NCBI GenBank assembly: GCA_023420415.1
Contig: JAEZWF010000046.1
Span: 1 to 20,991 of the forward strand
Direction of reading: 5' to 3'
Origin: Actinomycetes bacterium
Lineage (GTDB): Bacteria > Actinomycetota > Actinomycetes > Actinomycetales > Dermatophilaceae
DNA length: 20,991 nt
A model generated the notes under the pieces. The model was not told the origin of the DNA and did not search any database. It was given only the letters and a program-made list of their open reading frames with translations. The translations under genes were made by a program, and so were the position numbers. Below, piece by piece: positions 10,246 through 19,123 of the stretch. How positions within the stretch are numbered: position 1 is the stretch's first letter; each line of letters begins with the position of its first letter.

Positions 10246-11012
10246 CCGTCTCGTCCCTGCTGTCGAGTTCCCTGGCCGAGGCGGCCGAGGCCGGATCCCT
10301 GCTCGTGGCAACGGATTTCGACGGAGTGCTCGCACCGCTGGTGCTCGACCCCTCGACGTCGCGCCCCTTGCCGGGGACGATCGACTCCCTGCGCGGCCTG
10401 GCTTCACTACCCGGCACGTATGCCGCGGTGGTGAGCGGCCGTGACCTCGCCAGCCTCGGCGCCCTCACCGACCTGGCAGACCAGGACACGGTCACCCTGA
10501 TCGGCAGCCACGGCGCGGAATCCACTGCAGCACAAGGCAACTCGGCCATGAGCGCCGAGCAGCGCAACACGCTCGAGCAGGTCACTGCCGAGCTCGAGGC
10601 CCTCGTGCCCGCCCACCGGGGCTTCTGGCTCGAGCACAAGCCGACCGCCGTCGTCGCGCACACCCGCCGCATGTCGCCCGAGGCCGCCCCCGCGGCCGAG
10701 GCGGCCGCGCTCGACGTGACCACGCGGCATACCGATGTCCATGTCCTGCACGGAAAACAGGTCGTGGAGGTGTCCGTCGTCCAGGCCGACAAGGGCACGG
10801 CGCTCACCGGGTTGCGCGAGGCGCTCGGCGCCGAGGTGCTCGTCTACTTCGGTGACGACGTGACCGACGAGCACGTGTTCGCCCGGCTCGGTGACGGCGA
10901 CGTGGGCGTCAAGGTCGGCCCGGGCGACACCGCTGCGCGCTGGCGTGTCGACTCCCCCGAGGACGTCGCGACCGCCCTCACCCTCCTGCTCGACCGCCGC
11001 GCCCGCCGCTAA
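10242..11012 (+). CDS. otsB: Trehalose-6-phosphate phosphatase
   Basis: This 256-residue HAD-superfamily phosphatase removes phosphate from trehalose 6-phosphate, the second step after OtsA. The nucleophile motif is ATDFDGVLAPL with Asp25 and Asp27. Motif II is VVSGRD with Ser65. The cap region carries WLEHKPTAVVAHTRR, followed by GKQVVEVS and the lysine of DKGTAL. The metal-binding motif IV is YFGDDVTDEHVF. The GTG start at 10242 overlaps the otsA stop as GTGA, so translation is coupled. The reading frame is open much further upstream inside otsA, but that part is not homologous. One copy of CGGCATAC (10725) is read here as Arg-His-Thr. Confidence 0.95.
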   Translation: MTVSSLLSSSLAEAAEAGSLLVATDFDGVLAPLVLDPSTSRPLPGTIDSLRGLASLPGTYAAVVSGRDLASLGALTDLADQDTVTLIGSHGAESTAAQGNSAMSAEQRNTLEQVTAELEALVPAHRGFWLEHKPTAVVAHTRRMSPEAAPAAEAAALDVTTRHTDVHVLHGKQVVEVSVVQADKGTALTGLREALGAEVLVYFGDDVTDEHVFARLGDGDVGVKVGPGDTAARWRVDSPEDVATALTLLLDRRARR

Positions 11013-11029
11013 CCAGGCGCGCGACTCAC

Positions 11030-12046
11030 TCAGCGGCGCACCGGCGCGGCAGCCGTCGAGCCACGCACGACCAGCTCGGGTCGGAAGACGTACTCGCCGC
11101 GCGGCACGTCCTGACCCTCGATCTCGTCGAGCAGCGTCTGCACCGCCGCCTCGGCCATCGCCTGCACGCTCTGGCGCACCGTCGTCAGCGGCGGGTCGGT
11201 GAACGCGATGAGCGGGCTGTCGTCATAGCCCACGACCGACACGTCCTCGGGCACCTGCCGCCCCGACCGGCGCACCGCCCGGATCGCCCCGAGCGCCATG
11301 AGGTCCGAACCACACACCACGGCCGTGCACCCGCGTTCGATCAGCCGCGCCCCCGCTGTGTCGCCACCCTCCACCGAGAACAGGGTGCGCTCGATGAGCT
11401 CCTCGACGTCGTCGCGGCCGAGCAGGTCACGCATGGAGCGCCGGAACCCCTCGATCTTCCTGATCACCGGCACGAACCGCTCCGGCCCCACCGCCAGCCC
11501 GATCTGCGTGTGCCCCAGCTGCACGAGGTGCGAGAGCGCGAGCTCCATCGAGGCCACGTCGTCGTTGCTGATGAACGGCGCGTCGATCGCCTCGTTGAAC
11601 CCGTTGACCAGCACCAGCGGCAGCCCACGGTCACGCAGCGCGGCATACCGCGACGGGTCGGTCGAGACGTCGGCGTGCTGGCCCGAGATGTTGATGATGC
11701 CGGCGACGCCGCGGTCGAGCAGCATCTGCACGTACTCGTCCTCGTGCACCCCGCCCGGTGTCTGCGTGCACAGCACCGGCGTGAAGTGGTGGCGCGCCAG
11801 GGCCGTCTCGATGATCTGCGCGAACGCGGGGAAGATCGGGTTCGTCAGCTCCGGCACGATCAGCCCGACGAGGTCGGCCGTCTTGCGCTTGAGCCGCGAC
11901 GGCCGGTCGTAGCCCAGGATGTCGAGCGAGGTCAGCACCGCCTCGCGGGTCGCCTCGGCCACGCCCGGTTTGCCGTTGAGGACGCGGCTGACGGTCGCCT
12001 CGCTCACCTCGGCGTGGGCGGCAATGTCTGCCAGCCGTGGCTTCAT
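11030..12046 (-). CDS. LacI family transcriptional regulator
   Basis: This 338-residue protein begins with a LacI-type helix-turn-helix (residues about 4-50: LADIAAHAEVSEATVSRVLN, then GKPGVAEATREAV). The sugar-binding-protein-like effector domain follows (LVGLIVPELTNPIF near 59; ISNDDVASMELALSHL near 163; VCGSDLMALGAIRAV; VSVVGYDDSPLIAFTDPPLTT near 278). Such proteins usually repress sugar-uptake genes and release DNA when the sugar binds. It is divergent from the MsiK-like ATPase gene with a 204-bp shared upstream region, so that gene is the first candidate target. The ATG at 12046 places the helix-turn-helix at the usual distance from the N-terminus. It is convergent with otsB, with only 17 bp between stops. 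Confidence 0.93.
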   Translation of the reverse strand: MKPRLADIAAHAEVSEATVSRVLNGKPGVAEATREAVLTSLDILGYDRPSRLKRKTADLVGLIVPELTNPIFPAFAQIIETALARHHFTPVLCTQTPGGVHEDEYVQMLLDRGVAGIINISGQHADVSTDPSRYAALRDRGLPLVLVNGFNEAIDAPFISNDDVASMELALSHLVQLGHTQIGLAVGPERFVPVIRKIEGFRRSMRDLLGRDDVEELIERTLFSVEGGDTAGARLIERGCTAVVCGSDLMALGAIRAVRRSGRQVPEDVSVVGYDDSPLIAFTDPPLTTVRQSVQAMAEAAVQTLLDEIEGQDVPRGEYVFRPELVVRGSTAAAPVRR

Positions 12047-12069
12047 GGCCGCAAAGTTAGCAAGGCGCT

Positions 12070-12081
12070 GCAAGAACTTGC
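12070..12081. promoter_or_regulatory. Short dyad near the LacI start, candidate operator
   Basis: GCAAG (12070-12074) and CTTGC (12077-12081) flank AA, 24 bases upstream of the regulator's ATG. LacI-type sites often have GCAA/TTGC half-sites, but usually around a central CG, so this is only a candidate for autoregulation. Confidence 0.3.
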
Positions 12082-12089
12082 GGGCAGAG

Positions 12090-12104
12090 GTATGCCGCGT
12101 GGCC
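12090..12104 (+). repeat. Extended GTATGCCGCGTGGCC motif, intergenic copy
   Basis: One of three exact 15-base copies. It lies 9 bp beyond the dyad at 12070-12081, in the divergent LacI/MsiK-like promoter region. Confidence 0.85.
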
Positions 12105-12209
12105 ACCTCCGCGTGCTGGCGTGGCTGGCGCTTTCGTCGCTGGTCAGCAAGGATGAGCACACCCGGGGACACCGATGTCGTCGGGGGCACCACCTTTACA
12201 ACGGATCGT

Positions 12210-12227
12210 CCGGCACGTTCCTGCCGG
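12210..12227. promoter_or_regulatory. 18-bp dyad before the MsiK-like gene
   Basis: CCGGCA (12210-12215) and TGCCGG (12222-12227) are a perfect 6-bp inverted repeat with a 6-base spacer, ending 23 bases before the ATG. It could be an operator or an RNA hairpin near the ribosome site (GAAGG at 12236-12240). Confidence 0.4.
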
Positions 12228-12250
12228 TGAAGGAAGAAGGCAAAGACGCC

Positions 12251-13363
<1,113 letters not shown>

Positions 13364-13384
13364 GTCGACCCGCACCACCAGCTC

Positions 13385-13399
13385 GTATGCCGCGTGGCC
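13385..13399 (+). repeat. Extended GTATGCCGCGTGGCC motif overlapping a terminator
   Basis: Exact 15-base copy. Its last part (CGTGGCC) is also the left base of the terminator hairpin starting at 13393. Confidence 0.85.
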
Positions 13400-13424
13400 G
13401 GCTCCCGCACGGGAGCCGGCCACG
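13393..13424 (+). terminator. Terminator of the MsiK-like gene
   Basis: A perfect 15-bp inverted repeat (13393-13407 with 13410-13424) folds back with essentially no spacer (CA), followed by TCGGTTT. A smaller stem TCCCAC/GTGGGA at 13431-13446 follows at once and may be a back-up. Confidence 0.75.
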
Positions 13425-13499
13425 TCGGTTTCCCACCCACGTGGGAGATCGTTGACGGTCCGACCGCTCCACCGTCCCTGACTGGAGGCCGAACTCACC

Positions 13500-14750
13500 A
13501 TGGCCCTGTCCATCACCGCGTCACGACCTGACCCGGCGCTGCTCGACCTGCCGTGGGACACCCCGCTCGAGGACTGGCCGGAGGAGTACCTCGCGGCTCT
13601 CCCCCGCGGTATCTCCCGCCATGTGGTCCGGTTCGTCAAGCTCTCCGGGCGCGTGCTGGCGGTCAAGGAGATCAAGACCGTCCTCGCCGAGCGCGAGTAC
13701 CAGATGCTGCGCATGTTGCGCCGCCTCGACCTGCCCACGGTCGCCCCGGTCGGCGTCGTCAGTGGCCGGGTCGACAAGGCCGGCGAGCCGCTCGACGCGT
13801 GCCTGCTCACCCGCCACCTGCAGTTCTCCCTGCCCTACCGCGCCCTCTTCAGCCAGAGCCTGCGGCGCGACACCGCGACCCGGCTCATCGATGCCCTCGC
13901 CGTGCTCCTCGTCAAGCTGCACCTGGCGGGTTTTTGGTGGGGCGACGTCTCCCTCTCCAACGCCCTCTTTCGCCGCGACGCGGGCGCGTTCGCGGCATAC
14001 CTCGTCGACGCCGAGACCGGTGAGCTGCACCAGTCGCTGACCGACGGGCAGCGCGAGCACGACCTCGACATCGCCCGGGTCAACATCGCCGGCGAGCTGA
14101 TGGACCTCGAGGCCGGCGGCTTCCTGCCCGAGGGTGCCGACCCGATCGAGATCTCGACCCAGATCGTCACCCGCTACACCGCGCTGTGGAACGAGCTCAC
14201 CGGCCCCGAGCGGTTCGAGCAGGGTGACCGGTGGCGGGTCGACGAGCGCATCCGGCGGCTCAACGAGCTCGGGTTCGACGTCGATGAGCTGTCCATCTCC
14301 ACTGACTTCGACGGCACCCAGATCCAGATCCAGCCCAAGGTCGTCGACTCCGGTCACCACTCGCGGCGGCTGTTGCGGCTCACCGGTCTCGACGTCGAGG
14401 AGAACCAGGCGCGGCGCCTCCTCAACGACCTCGACGCCTACCGTGCGGCGGGCGACCGGCAGAACGAGGACGAGGAGATCGTCGCCCACGACTGGTTGGC
14501 CAAGGTCTACGAGCCGATCACGCGGGCCGTGCCGCGCGACCTCGCGGGCAAGCTCGAACCCGCCGAGCTGTTCCACGAGGTGCTCGAACACCGTTGGTAC
14601 ATGAGCGAACACGCCGGCCGGGACGTGCCGCTCGAGGACGCCATCGCCGACTACGTGTCGACCGTACTGCCCAGCAAGCCCGACGAGGTGGCGGTGGTCG
14701 GTGTCGACACCGTCGAGATGCCGGTCGTGGCGATGTTCGACGACGACTGA
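13500..14750 (+). CDS. DUF4032 protein with kinase-like N-terminal domain
   Basis: This 416-residue protein has an N-terminal part resembling the LPS/Kdo-kinase (WaaP-like) branch of the protein-kinase fold. It has VLAVKEIK with Lys56, FWWGDVSLSNALFRRD with Asp149 and Asn154 as the catalytic-loop equivalent, and YLVDAETGE with Asp170 as the DFG equivalent. The C-terminal half matches what is annotated as DUF4032 in actinobacteria (LTGLDVEENQARRLLNDLDA, then HEVLEHRWYMSE and VSTVLPSKPDE). All residues needed for phosphotransfer seem present, so an active small-molecule or protein kinase is possible, but no substrate is known to me. The ATG has GGAGG at 13485-13489. It is 136 bp after the MsiK-like gene and behind that gene's terminator, so it probably has its own promoter. 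Confidence 0.85.
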   Translation: MALSITASRPDPALLDLPWDTPLEDWPEEYLAALPRGISRHVVRFVKLSGRVLAVKEIKTVLAEREYQMLRMLRRLDLPTVAPVGVVSGRVDKAGEPLDACLLTRHLQFSLPYRALFSQSLRRDTATRLIDALAVLLVKLHLAGFWWGDVSLSNALFRRDAGAFAAYLVDAETGELHQSLTDGQREHDLDIARVNIAGELMDLEAGGFLPEGADPIEISTQIVTRYTALWNELTGPERFEQGDRWRVDERIRRLNELGFDVDELSISTDFDGTQIQIQPKVVDSGHHSRRLLRLTGLDVEENQARRLLNDLDAYRAAGDRQNEDEEIVAHDWLAKVYEPITRAVPRDLAGKLEPAELFHEVLEHRWYMSEHAGRDVPLEDAIADYVSTVLPSKPDEVAVVGVDTVEMPVVAMFDDD

Positions 14751-14758
14751 GGCAGTCA

Positions 14759-14788
14759 CTGACTCCTCACCCCTCCGGTCGCTAGGGT
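14759..14788 (+). promoter_or_regulatory. Possible promoter of the RDD gene
   Basis: CTGACT (14759-14764) and TAGGGT (14783-14788) are 18 bp apart and resemble -35 and -10 boxes of the main sigma factor. The start codon is 34 bases further on. This lies in the 72-bp gap after the DUF4032 gene. Confidence 0.4.
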
Positions 14789-14822
14789 TGCCCCGGCAAC
14801 TCACCGACCGAGGGGACAGCAC

Positions 14823-15539
14823 GTGAGCACCGACGACGAAGCCACCCGCCGCCGCGCGGACCTCCAGCCAGGCGCCCAGGGGGCCGCGCCTCCGCCGCCA
14901 CCGGCACCTCCCGGCCCACAGCAGGGTGGGTATGCCGCCTCGCCCGGCCAGTACGCCGCGCCACCGCAGCCGGCCCCCCAGGGCGCTTATGGGAGCGTCG
15001 GGGCGCCGCCTTACCAGCAGGCCTACGCCCCCACTGCCGCGTATGCGAGCTGGTTCCAGCGGGTTGGTGCCTCTCTCATCGACGGCCTGGTGCAGCTGGT
15101 CGGGATCGTGCCCTACGTCGTCGGGATCGCCCTCCTGGTCGCCGGAATGCCCTCGAGCGAGTACGACAGCTACTCGGGCACGTCCACCACCGTCGACGAC
15201 GGCAACACCGGTCTCGCAGTGACCGGCGGGATCCTCATGGTGGTGGGCTTCCTCGTGATGTTCGGCATCAACTGGTGGAACCGCTGGCTGAAGATGGGCC
15301 GCACCGGACAGAGCGTCGGCAAGAAGGTCATGGGCATCACGCTGGTCGAGGAGCGCACGGGGCAGCCGATGGGAGCTCTCATGGCGTTCGTGCGCGACCT
15401 GGCGCACTTCCTCGACGGCATCTTCTACATCGGCTACCTCTGGCCGCTGTGGGACCCCAAGCGGCAGACGTTCGCCGACAAGGTGTGCAGCACCGTTGTC
15501 CTGGAAGGCAATCCGTCGCAGGTCATCCCGCAGCGTTGA
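14823..15539 (+). CDS. RDD family membrane protein with Pro/Ala/Gln-rich N-terminus
   Basis: This 238-residue protein has a low-complexity N-terminal 70 residues (Pro, Ala, Gln, Gly, Tyr), probably cytoplasmic and disordered. The RDD domain starts YASWFQRVGASLIDGLVQLV (about 74-93) with the conserved Arg and Asp. Two membrane helices follow (about 88-108 and 133-150), with a polar Ser/Thr/Asp loop between them. The family segment GRTGQSVGKKVMGITLV comes next, then AFVRDLAHFLDG and a last helix. RDD proteins are of mostly unknown function; some act in ion or osmolyte transport. GTG at 14823 follows GAGGGG at 14810-14815. It is convergent with the DUF2752 gene. Confidence 0.88.
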   Translation: MSTDDEATRRRADLQPGAQGAAPPPPPAPPGPQQGGYAASPGQYAAPPQPAPQGAYGSVGAPPYQQAYAPTAAYASWFQRVGASLIDGLVQLVGIVPYVVGIALLVAGMPSSEYDSYSGTSTTVDDGNTGLAVTGGILMVVGFLVMFGINWWNRWLKMGRTGQSVGKKVMGITLVEERTGQPMGALMAFVRDLAHFLDGIFYIGYLWPLWDPKRQTFADKVCSTVVLEGNPSQVIPQR

Positions 15540-15548
15540 TGCGCGGGT

Positions 15549-15579
15549 CCGGCCTCAGCCGGCCAGCTGGTCAGGCCGG
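15549..15579. terminator. Possible shared terminator between RDD and DUF2752 genes
   Basis: CCGGCCT (15549-15555) can pair with AGGCCGG (15573-15579), with further GC pairing inside. The right arm runs into the last codons of the DUF2752 gene. No T tract. Confidence 0.35.
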
Positions 15580-16005
15580 TGAGAGCCAGGCGAAGCCCGG
15601 CAGGTTGCGCAGCACCCAGAACGCCAGCACACCTGCCAGCAGGGAGTAGAGCAGCCAGGCCGGGGCGACGAAGGTGCGCGGCTGCCCGAGCCAGCGGCGT
15701 CGGGCCCACACGACGAGGGCGATCGCCAGCCCGACGACGGTCAGCACGGTGAACGGGTTGCGCGCCATCGCGGTGGCGACGTCGAGGTGGGCCAGGGCGT
15801 GGATGGCACGCAGCGAGCCGCACCCGGGGCACCAGTAGCCCGTGACTGCGAGGAACGGGCAGGTCGGGTAGTGGCCCGGCTGGTTCGGGTCGACCAGGCC
15901 GACGACGGCGACCGCGGCGAGGGCACCCGCTGCGGTGGCTGCGGGTAGAACGACGCCGCGCCAGCCCCCCGTGGTGGGAGCTGGCGCGGCGTGGACGATC
16001 GTCAC
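15571..16005 (-). CDS. DUF2752 domain membrane protein
   Basis: This 144-residue protein matches the DUF2752 family. The central signature is HYPTCPFLAVTGYWCPGCGS (45-64), then LRAIHALAHLDVATAMARNP, with Cys49, Cys59 and Cys62. Around it are about three membrane helices: near 18-38, 86-100 and 113-132. The cysteine cluster before the HAL helix is the family hallmark; function is unknown. I chose GTG at 16005 because no other start lies nearer, and upstream sequence does not resemble the family. The gap to the upstream CD225-like gene is only 22 bp and no good ribosome site is seen, so it is probably expressed from the same transcript. A longer N-terminus inside the CD225 gene is unlikely. Confidence 0.82.
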   Translation of the reverse strand: MTIVHAAPAPTTGGWRGVVLPAATAAGALAAVAVVGLVDPNQPGHYPTCPFLAVTGYWCPGCGSLRAIHALAHLDVATAMARNPFTVLTVVGLAIALVVWARRRWLGQPRTFVAPAWLLYSLLAGVLAFWVLRNLPGFAWLSPA

Positions 16006-16027
16006 TGCGTCAGTGTCGCAGACCCAC

Positions 16028-16396
16028 TCACATGGAGCTGCTGGTGTCCAGGTTGGGAAGGACGAACACTGCGTAGATGATGCCGCCGATGAGGCCGACG
16101 ATGGCCGAGGCGATGGCGAACTTCTTCGCCTTCTCCGAGGAGGCCACCGCACCCGCGTGGTCGCCGGAGGCCCACTTGCCGTTCACCTGGGCCGCGAAGA
16201 CGATCGAGGCGACACCCAGCGGGAGACAGCACAGGATCGTGCTGAGGATGGCCCAGACGAGGTAGTTCTTCGGCGGCTGGCCGCCACCACCCATGGGCTG
16301 GTTGTAGCCGGGTGCCGGCGGCGGGGTGGCCCCTCCGGGCGGGGGCGGGGTCCCACCACCGGGCGGCGGGGGCGGAGGCGTGCCGTAGTCAGACAT
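16028..16396 (-). CDS. CD225/dispanin family small membrane protein
   Basis: This 122-residue protein has a Pro/Gly-rich N-terminus (residues 1-43), then the CD225 domain: NYLVWAILSTILCCLPLG with a first membrane helix (about 44-68). The loop VNGKWASGDHAGAVASSEKA (71-90) follows, then a second helix (about 94-113). The domain is the one found in animal interferon-induced transmembrane proteins. Bacterial members are common in actinobacteria and mostly uncharacterised. The ATG is preceded by AAGGGA. On the minus strand TAGGTT (16452-16457) is a possible -10 in the 86-bp gap after rlmB. It probably forms an operon with the DUF2752 gene. Confidence 0.88.
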   Translation of the reverse strand: MSDYGTPPPPPPGGGTPPPPGGATPPPAPGYNQPMGGGGQPPKNYLVWAILSTILCCLPLGVASIVFAAQVNGKWASGDHAGAVASSEKAKKFAIASAIVGLIGGIIYAVFVLPNLDTSSSM

Positions 16397-16482
16397 GTGT
16401 CGAGTCCCTTCGCGTTAGCTGCGCCGCTCCCCCTCGGGCGCGACGCCGCCGAACCTACCGGATTCCGCTGCCCCGCGTGGAG

Positions 16483-17472
16483 TCACCGCTCCGAGCGTTG
16501 CCGCGCGATCTCGTAGAGCACGACCCCCGTCGCGACGCCCGCGTTGAGCGACTCGACGGCCGACGACATCGGGATCGACACGACCTGGTCGCAGGTCTCG
16601 CGCACCAGCCGCGACAGCCCCTTGCCCTCCGAGCCGGTCACGATGACGAGCGGCTCACCGGCGAGGTCGAGCGCGGGCAGTGCCACGTCGCCGTCCATGT
16701 CGAGCCCGAGGATGAAGAACCCGGCCTTGCGGAAGTCTTCCAGTGCGCGAGTCAGGTTGCTGGCCATGGCGACGGGCACGCGGGCGGCGGCGCCGGCCGA
16801 CGTCTTCCAGGCACTCGCGGTCATGCCGACCGAACGACGTTCCGGCACAACAACTCCGTGCCCACCGAAGGCCGCCACGGACCGCACGATCGCACCGAGG
16901 TTGCGCGGGTCGGTGATGCCGTCGAGGGCCACGACCAGCGGGATGCCGGGTGCCTCGGGGTCGATGAGGTCACGCGGGTGCGCGTACTCATACGGCGGCA
17001 CCTGCACCGCAAGCCCTTGGTGCACAGCGCCATCGGTGAGCCGGTCGAGCTCACCTCGTGGCGTCTCGAGCACCGGTATGCCGCGTGACGTGGCCGTCGC
17101 GAGCGCCTCGCGCACGCGGTCGTCGGCGTCGATCCGCCCGGCCACGTACATCGTGGTCACTGGCACCTCGGCGCGCAGCGCCTCGACGACGGCGTTGCGC
17201 CCGGCGACGACCTCGCTGGAGTGCTTGCTGCGCCGACCGCTGCTGCCGCCACGCCCACCCGACCCGCGCGAGCCGGTCGCGCTGCCGGACCCGGCGCGCT
17301 TCGCCGCGGCCTTCGCCTGCTTGTGCGCCTTGTGGTACGGCCGGTCCTCGGCCCGCGGCGTCGGGCCCTTGCCCTCCAGACCCCGGCGACGCTGGCCGCC
17401 GGAGCCGACGGTGGCGCCCTTCTTGCTGGCGCCCTTGCGGACCGCACCCTTGCGCTGGGAGTTACCTGCCAT
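16483..17472 (-). CDS. rlmB: TrmH/SpoU-family 23S rRNA ribose methyltransferase (RlmB-like)
   Basis: This 329-residue protein uses S-adenosylmethionine to methylate a ribose 2'-OH, most likely G2251 of 23S rRNA. An 80-residue N-terminal tail rich in Lys, Arg, Gly and Ser is probably disordered and RNA-binding. A small substrate-binding domain follows (VVAGRNAVVEALRAEVPVTT, about 88-107). The SPOUT knot motifs are LDGITDPRNLGAIVRSVAAF (motif 1, about 183-202), VIVTGSEGKGLSRLV (motif 2) and IPMSSAVESLNAGVATGVVL (motif 3). The Asn and Arg of PRNLGAIVR are kept. The ATG shares its A with the cysS stop (TGATG). The cysS-rlmB order is common in actinobacteria. One CGGCATAC motif is read here as Arg-Gly-Ile-Pro using a rare ATA codon. 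Confidence 0.93.
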   Translation of the reverse strand: MAGNSQRKGAVRKGASKKGATVGSGGQRRRGLEGKGPTPRAEDRPYHKAHKQAKAAAKRAGSGSATGSRGSGGRGGSSGRRSKHSSEVVAGRNAVVEALRAEVPVTTMYVAGRIDADDRVREALATATSRGIPVLETPRGELDRLTDGAVHQGLAVQVPPYEYAHPRDLIDPEAPGIPLVVALDGITDPRNLGAIVRSVAAFGGHGVVVPERRSVGMTASAWKTSAGAAARVPVAMASNLTRALEDFRKAGFFILGLDMDGDVALPALDLAGEPLVIVTGSEGKGLSRLVRETCDQVVSIPMSSAVESLNAGVATGVVLYEIARQRSER

Positions 17473-18920
17473 CAGCTCGCTCCTTGCTCACGTCGCGTGA
17501 GCGACCAGTTGGCCCCCGAGGGGGTGTCCTCGATCTGGATGCCGGCGGCCGCGAGCCGGTCGCGGATCTCGTCGGCTGTCGCGAAGTCTCGGGAGGCGCG
17601 CGCCTGGGCCCGCGCCTCCAACTGGGCCTGCACCAGTGCGTCGAGGGCCTCGAGACCTTCGCCCGCACCGGCGTCGTTGCCGCCGCCCCACCGCGGGTCT
17701 AGCGGGTTGATGCCGAGCAGGTCGGTCATGGCGAGCACCGCGCGGTATGCCGTGGCGAGCGCCTCGTCGTCGCGCTCGTCGAGCGCGGTGTTGCCGGCCC
17801 GCACCGTGTCGTGGACGACGGCGAGCGCGGAGCTGACGTTGAGGTCGTCGTCCATCGCCGCGGCATACTCCTCGGGCACGTCAGCGGGGTCGGGCACGGT
17901 CGAGGTGTCGTCCGGGAGCGCGCGCAGGGCGCGGGTGAGGAAGCCCTCGATCCGCGCGACCGTCGCCTCGGCCTCACGCAGCGAGCCCTCGTGGTACTCG
18001 ATGGTTGAGCGGTAGTGGGCTGCGGTCAGGTAGTAACGAATCGCCAATGGGCGCGCGACTTTCGTGACCTCGGAGATGAGCAGGCTGTTGCCGAGCGACT
18101 TGCTCATCTTCTCGCCGCCGACGGTGACCCAGGCGTTGTGCAGCCAGTAGTTGGCGAACCCGAGACCGGCAGCGTGCGACTGCGCCTGCTCGTTCTCGTG
18201 ATGGGGGAACCGCAGGTCCACACCGCCGCCGTGGATGTCGAAGGAGTCGCCGAGGTACTTGCGTGCCATCGCCGAGCACTCGAGGTGCCAGCCGGGGCGA
18301 CCGTCACCGAAAGGTGTTGGCCACGAGGCGGATTCGGGCTCAGACTCCTTGTGGCCCTTCCACAGCGCAAAGTCGCGGGGGTCGCGCTTGCCACGCGGGT
18401 CGGCGTCCTGCGCGGCCTCCATGTCGTCGATCTTCTGGTGCGTGAGCGAGCCGTACTCGGGGAAGCTCTGCACGTCGAAGTAGACGTCGCCGCTGTCGTC
18501 CGGCGCCGGGTAGGCGTGACCCTTCTCGACGAGCGTGTCCATCAGCGTCACCATCTCGGGGATGTGACCCGTCGCGCGCGGCTCGTAGGTCGGTGGCAGC
18601 ACGCCGAGCGACCGGAGCGCGGCGGACGTGGCGACCTCGTTGCGGTAGGACAGCGCCCACCAAGGCTCGCCCGCCTCGGCCGACTTCGCGAGGATCTTGT
18701 CGTCGATGTCGGTCACGTTGCGCACGAGCGTCACGTCGTAGCCGTAGCGCCCCGCCAGCCACCGGCGCAGCACGTCGAACGCCACCGCGAACCGGACGTG
18801 GCCGATGTGCGGCTCGGCCTGGGTCGTGAGCCCGCAGATGTAGATGCCGACCTTGCCCTCGTGCAGTGGCTCGAAGGCGCGCAGCTCGCGCGCGGCGGTG
18901 TCATAGAGGCGAAGACTCAC
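17472..18920 (-). CDS. cysS: Cysteinyl-tRNA synthetase
   Basis: This 482-residue class I aminoacyl-tRNA synthetase charges tRNA-Cys. The HIGH motif occurs as EPHIGHVRF after IYICGLTTQ, with Cys29 as first zinc ligand. Other zinc-site residues are in GWHLECSAMA and FPHHENE. The KMSKS motif is GGEKMSKSLGNS. A C-terminal helical anticodon-binding part runs from about 350. It is the synthetase and not MshC because the C-terminal domain is present and length fits CysS. The GTG start has no clear Shine-Dalgarno sequence; TAGCCT lies 7 bases upstream, so the mRNA may be leaderless. The stop overlaps the rlmB start by one base. Confidence 0.95.
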   Translation of the reverse strand: MSLRLYDTAARELRAFEPLHEGKVGIYICGLTTQAEPHIGHVRFAVAFDVLRRWLAGRYGYDVTLVRNVTDIDDKILAKSAEAGEPWWALSYRNEVATSAALRSLGVLPPTYEPRATGHIPEMVTLMDTLVEKGHAYPAPDDSGDVYFDVQSFPEYGSLTHQKIDDMEAAQDADPRGKRDPRDFALWKGHKESEPESASWPTPFGDGRPGWHLECSAMARKYLGDSFDIHGGGVDLRFPHHENEQAQSHAAGLGFANYWLHNAWVTVGGEKMSKSLGNSLLISEVTKVARPLAIRYYLTAAHYRSTIEYHEGSLREAEATVARIEGFLTRALRALPDDTSTVPDPADVPEEYAAAMDDDLNVSSALAVVHDTVRAGNTALDERDDEALATAYRAVLAMTDLLGINPLDPRWGGGNDAGAGEGLEALDALVQAQLEARAQARASRDFATADEIRDRLAAAGIQIEDTPSGANWSLTRREQGAS

Positions 18921-18965
18921 GCGCGCAAGGCTACCTGCGCGGACCTCCCCTTTCCGACCACGCGG

Positions 18966-18980
18966 GTATGCCGGGTGGCC
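18966..18980 (+). repeat. GTATGCCG motif, extended copy with one mismatch
   Basis: GTATGCCGGGTGGCC differs from the 15-base consensus only at position 9 (G for C). It lies between divergent cysS and the phosphoesterase gene. Confidence 0.8.
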
Positions 18981-19010
18981 CGGCGGTTGTCCGCCCGCAC
19001 CTCAGGACGG

Positions 19011-19032
19011 GGTCACCGACTGTTCACCTCAT
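19011..19032 (+). promoter_or_regulatory. PHO-box-like direct repeat
   Basis: Two 11-bp units in phase, GGTCACCGACT and GTTCACCTCAT, match the PhoP direct-repeat consensus GTTCACC known from Streptomyces. They lie about 92 bases upstream of the phosphoesterase start. An enzyme that frees phosphate is a typical PhoP target. A third unit in phase is not recognisable. Confidence 0.55.
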
Positions 19033-19035
19033 CCG

Positions 19036-19047
19036 TGACACCTGTCA
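19036..19047. promoter_or_regulatory. Short dyad next to the PHO-box-like repeat
   Basis: TGACA (19036-19040) and TGTCA (19043-19047) flank CC. It sits 3 bases after the direct repeats, where the promoter -10 or start point would be expected, and may bind a second regulator. Confidence 0.3.
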
Positions 19048-19123
19048 TGGATGAATCCGCAGGTCAGGGCCACGGTGATGGTCAGGTGCGCAGCCAGCGC
19101 ACCGTCGAACCAGGAGGACCTCC

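Noticed and set aside
8137..10407. A 756-codon open frame antisense to otsA
   Set aside because: No motif on that strand. otsA and otsB motifs are complete on the plus strand.
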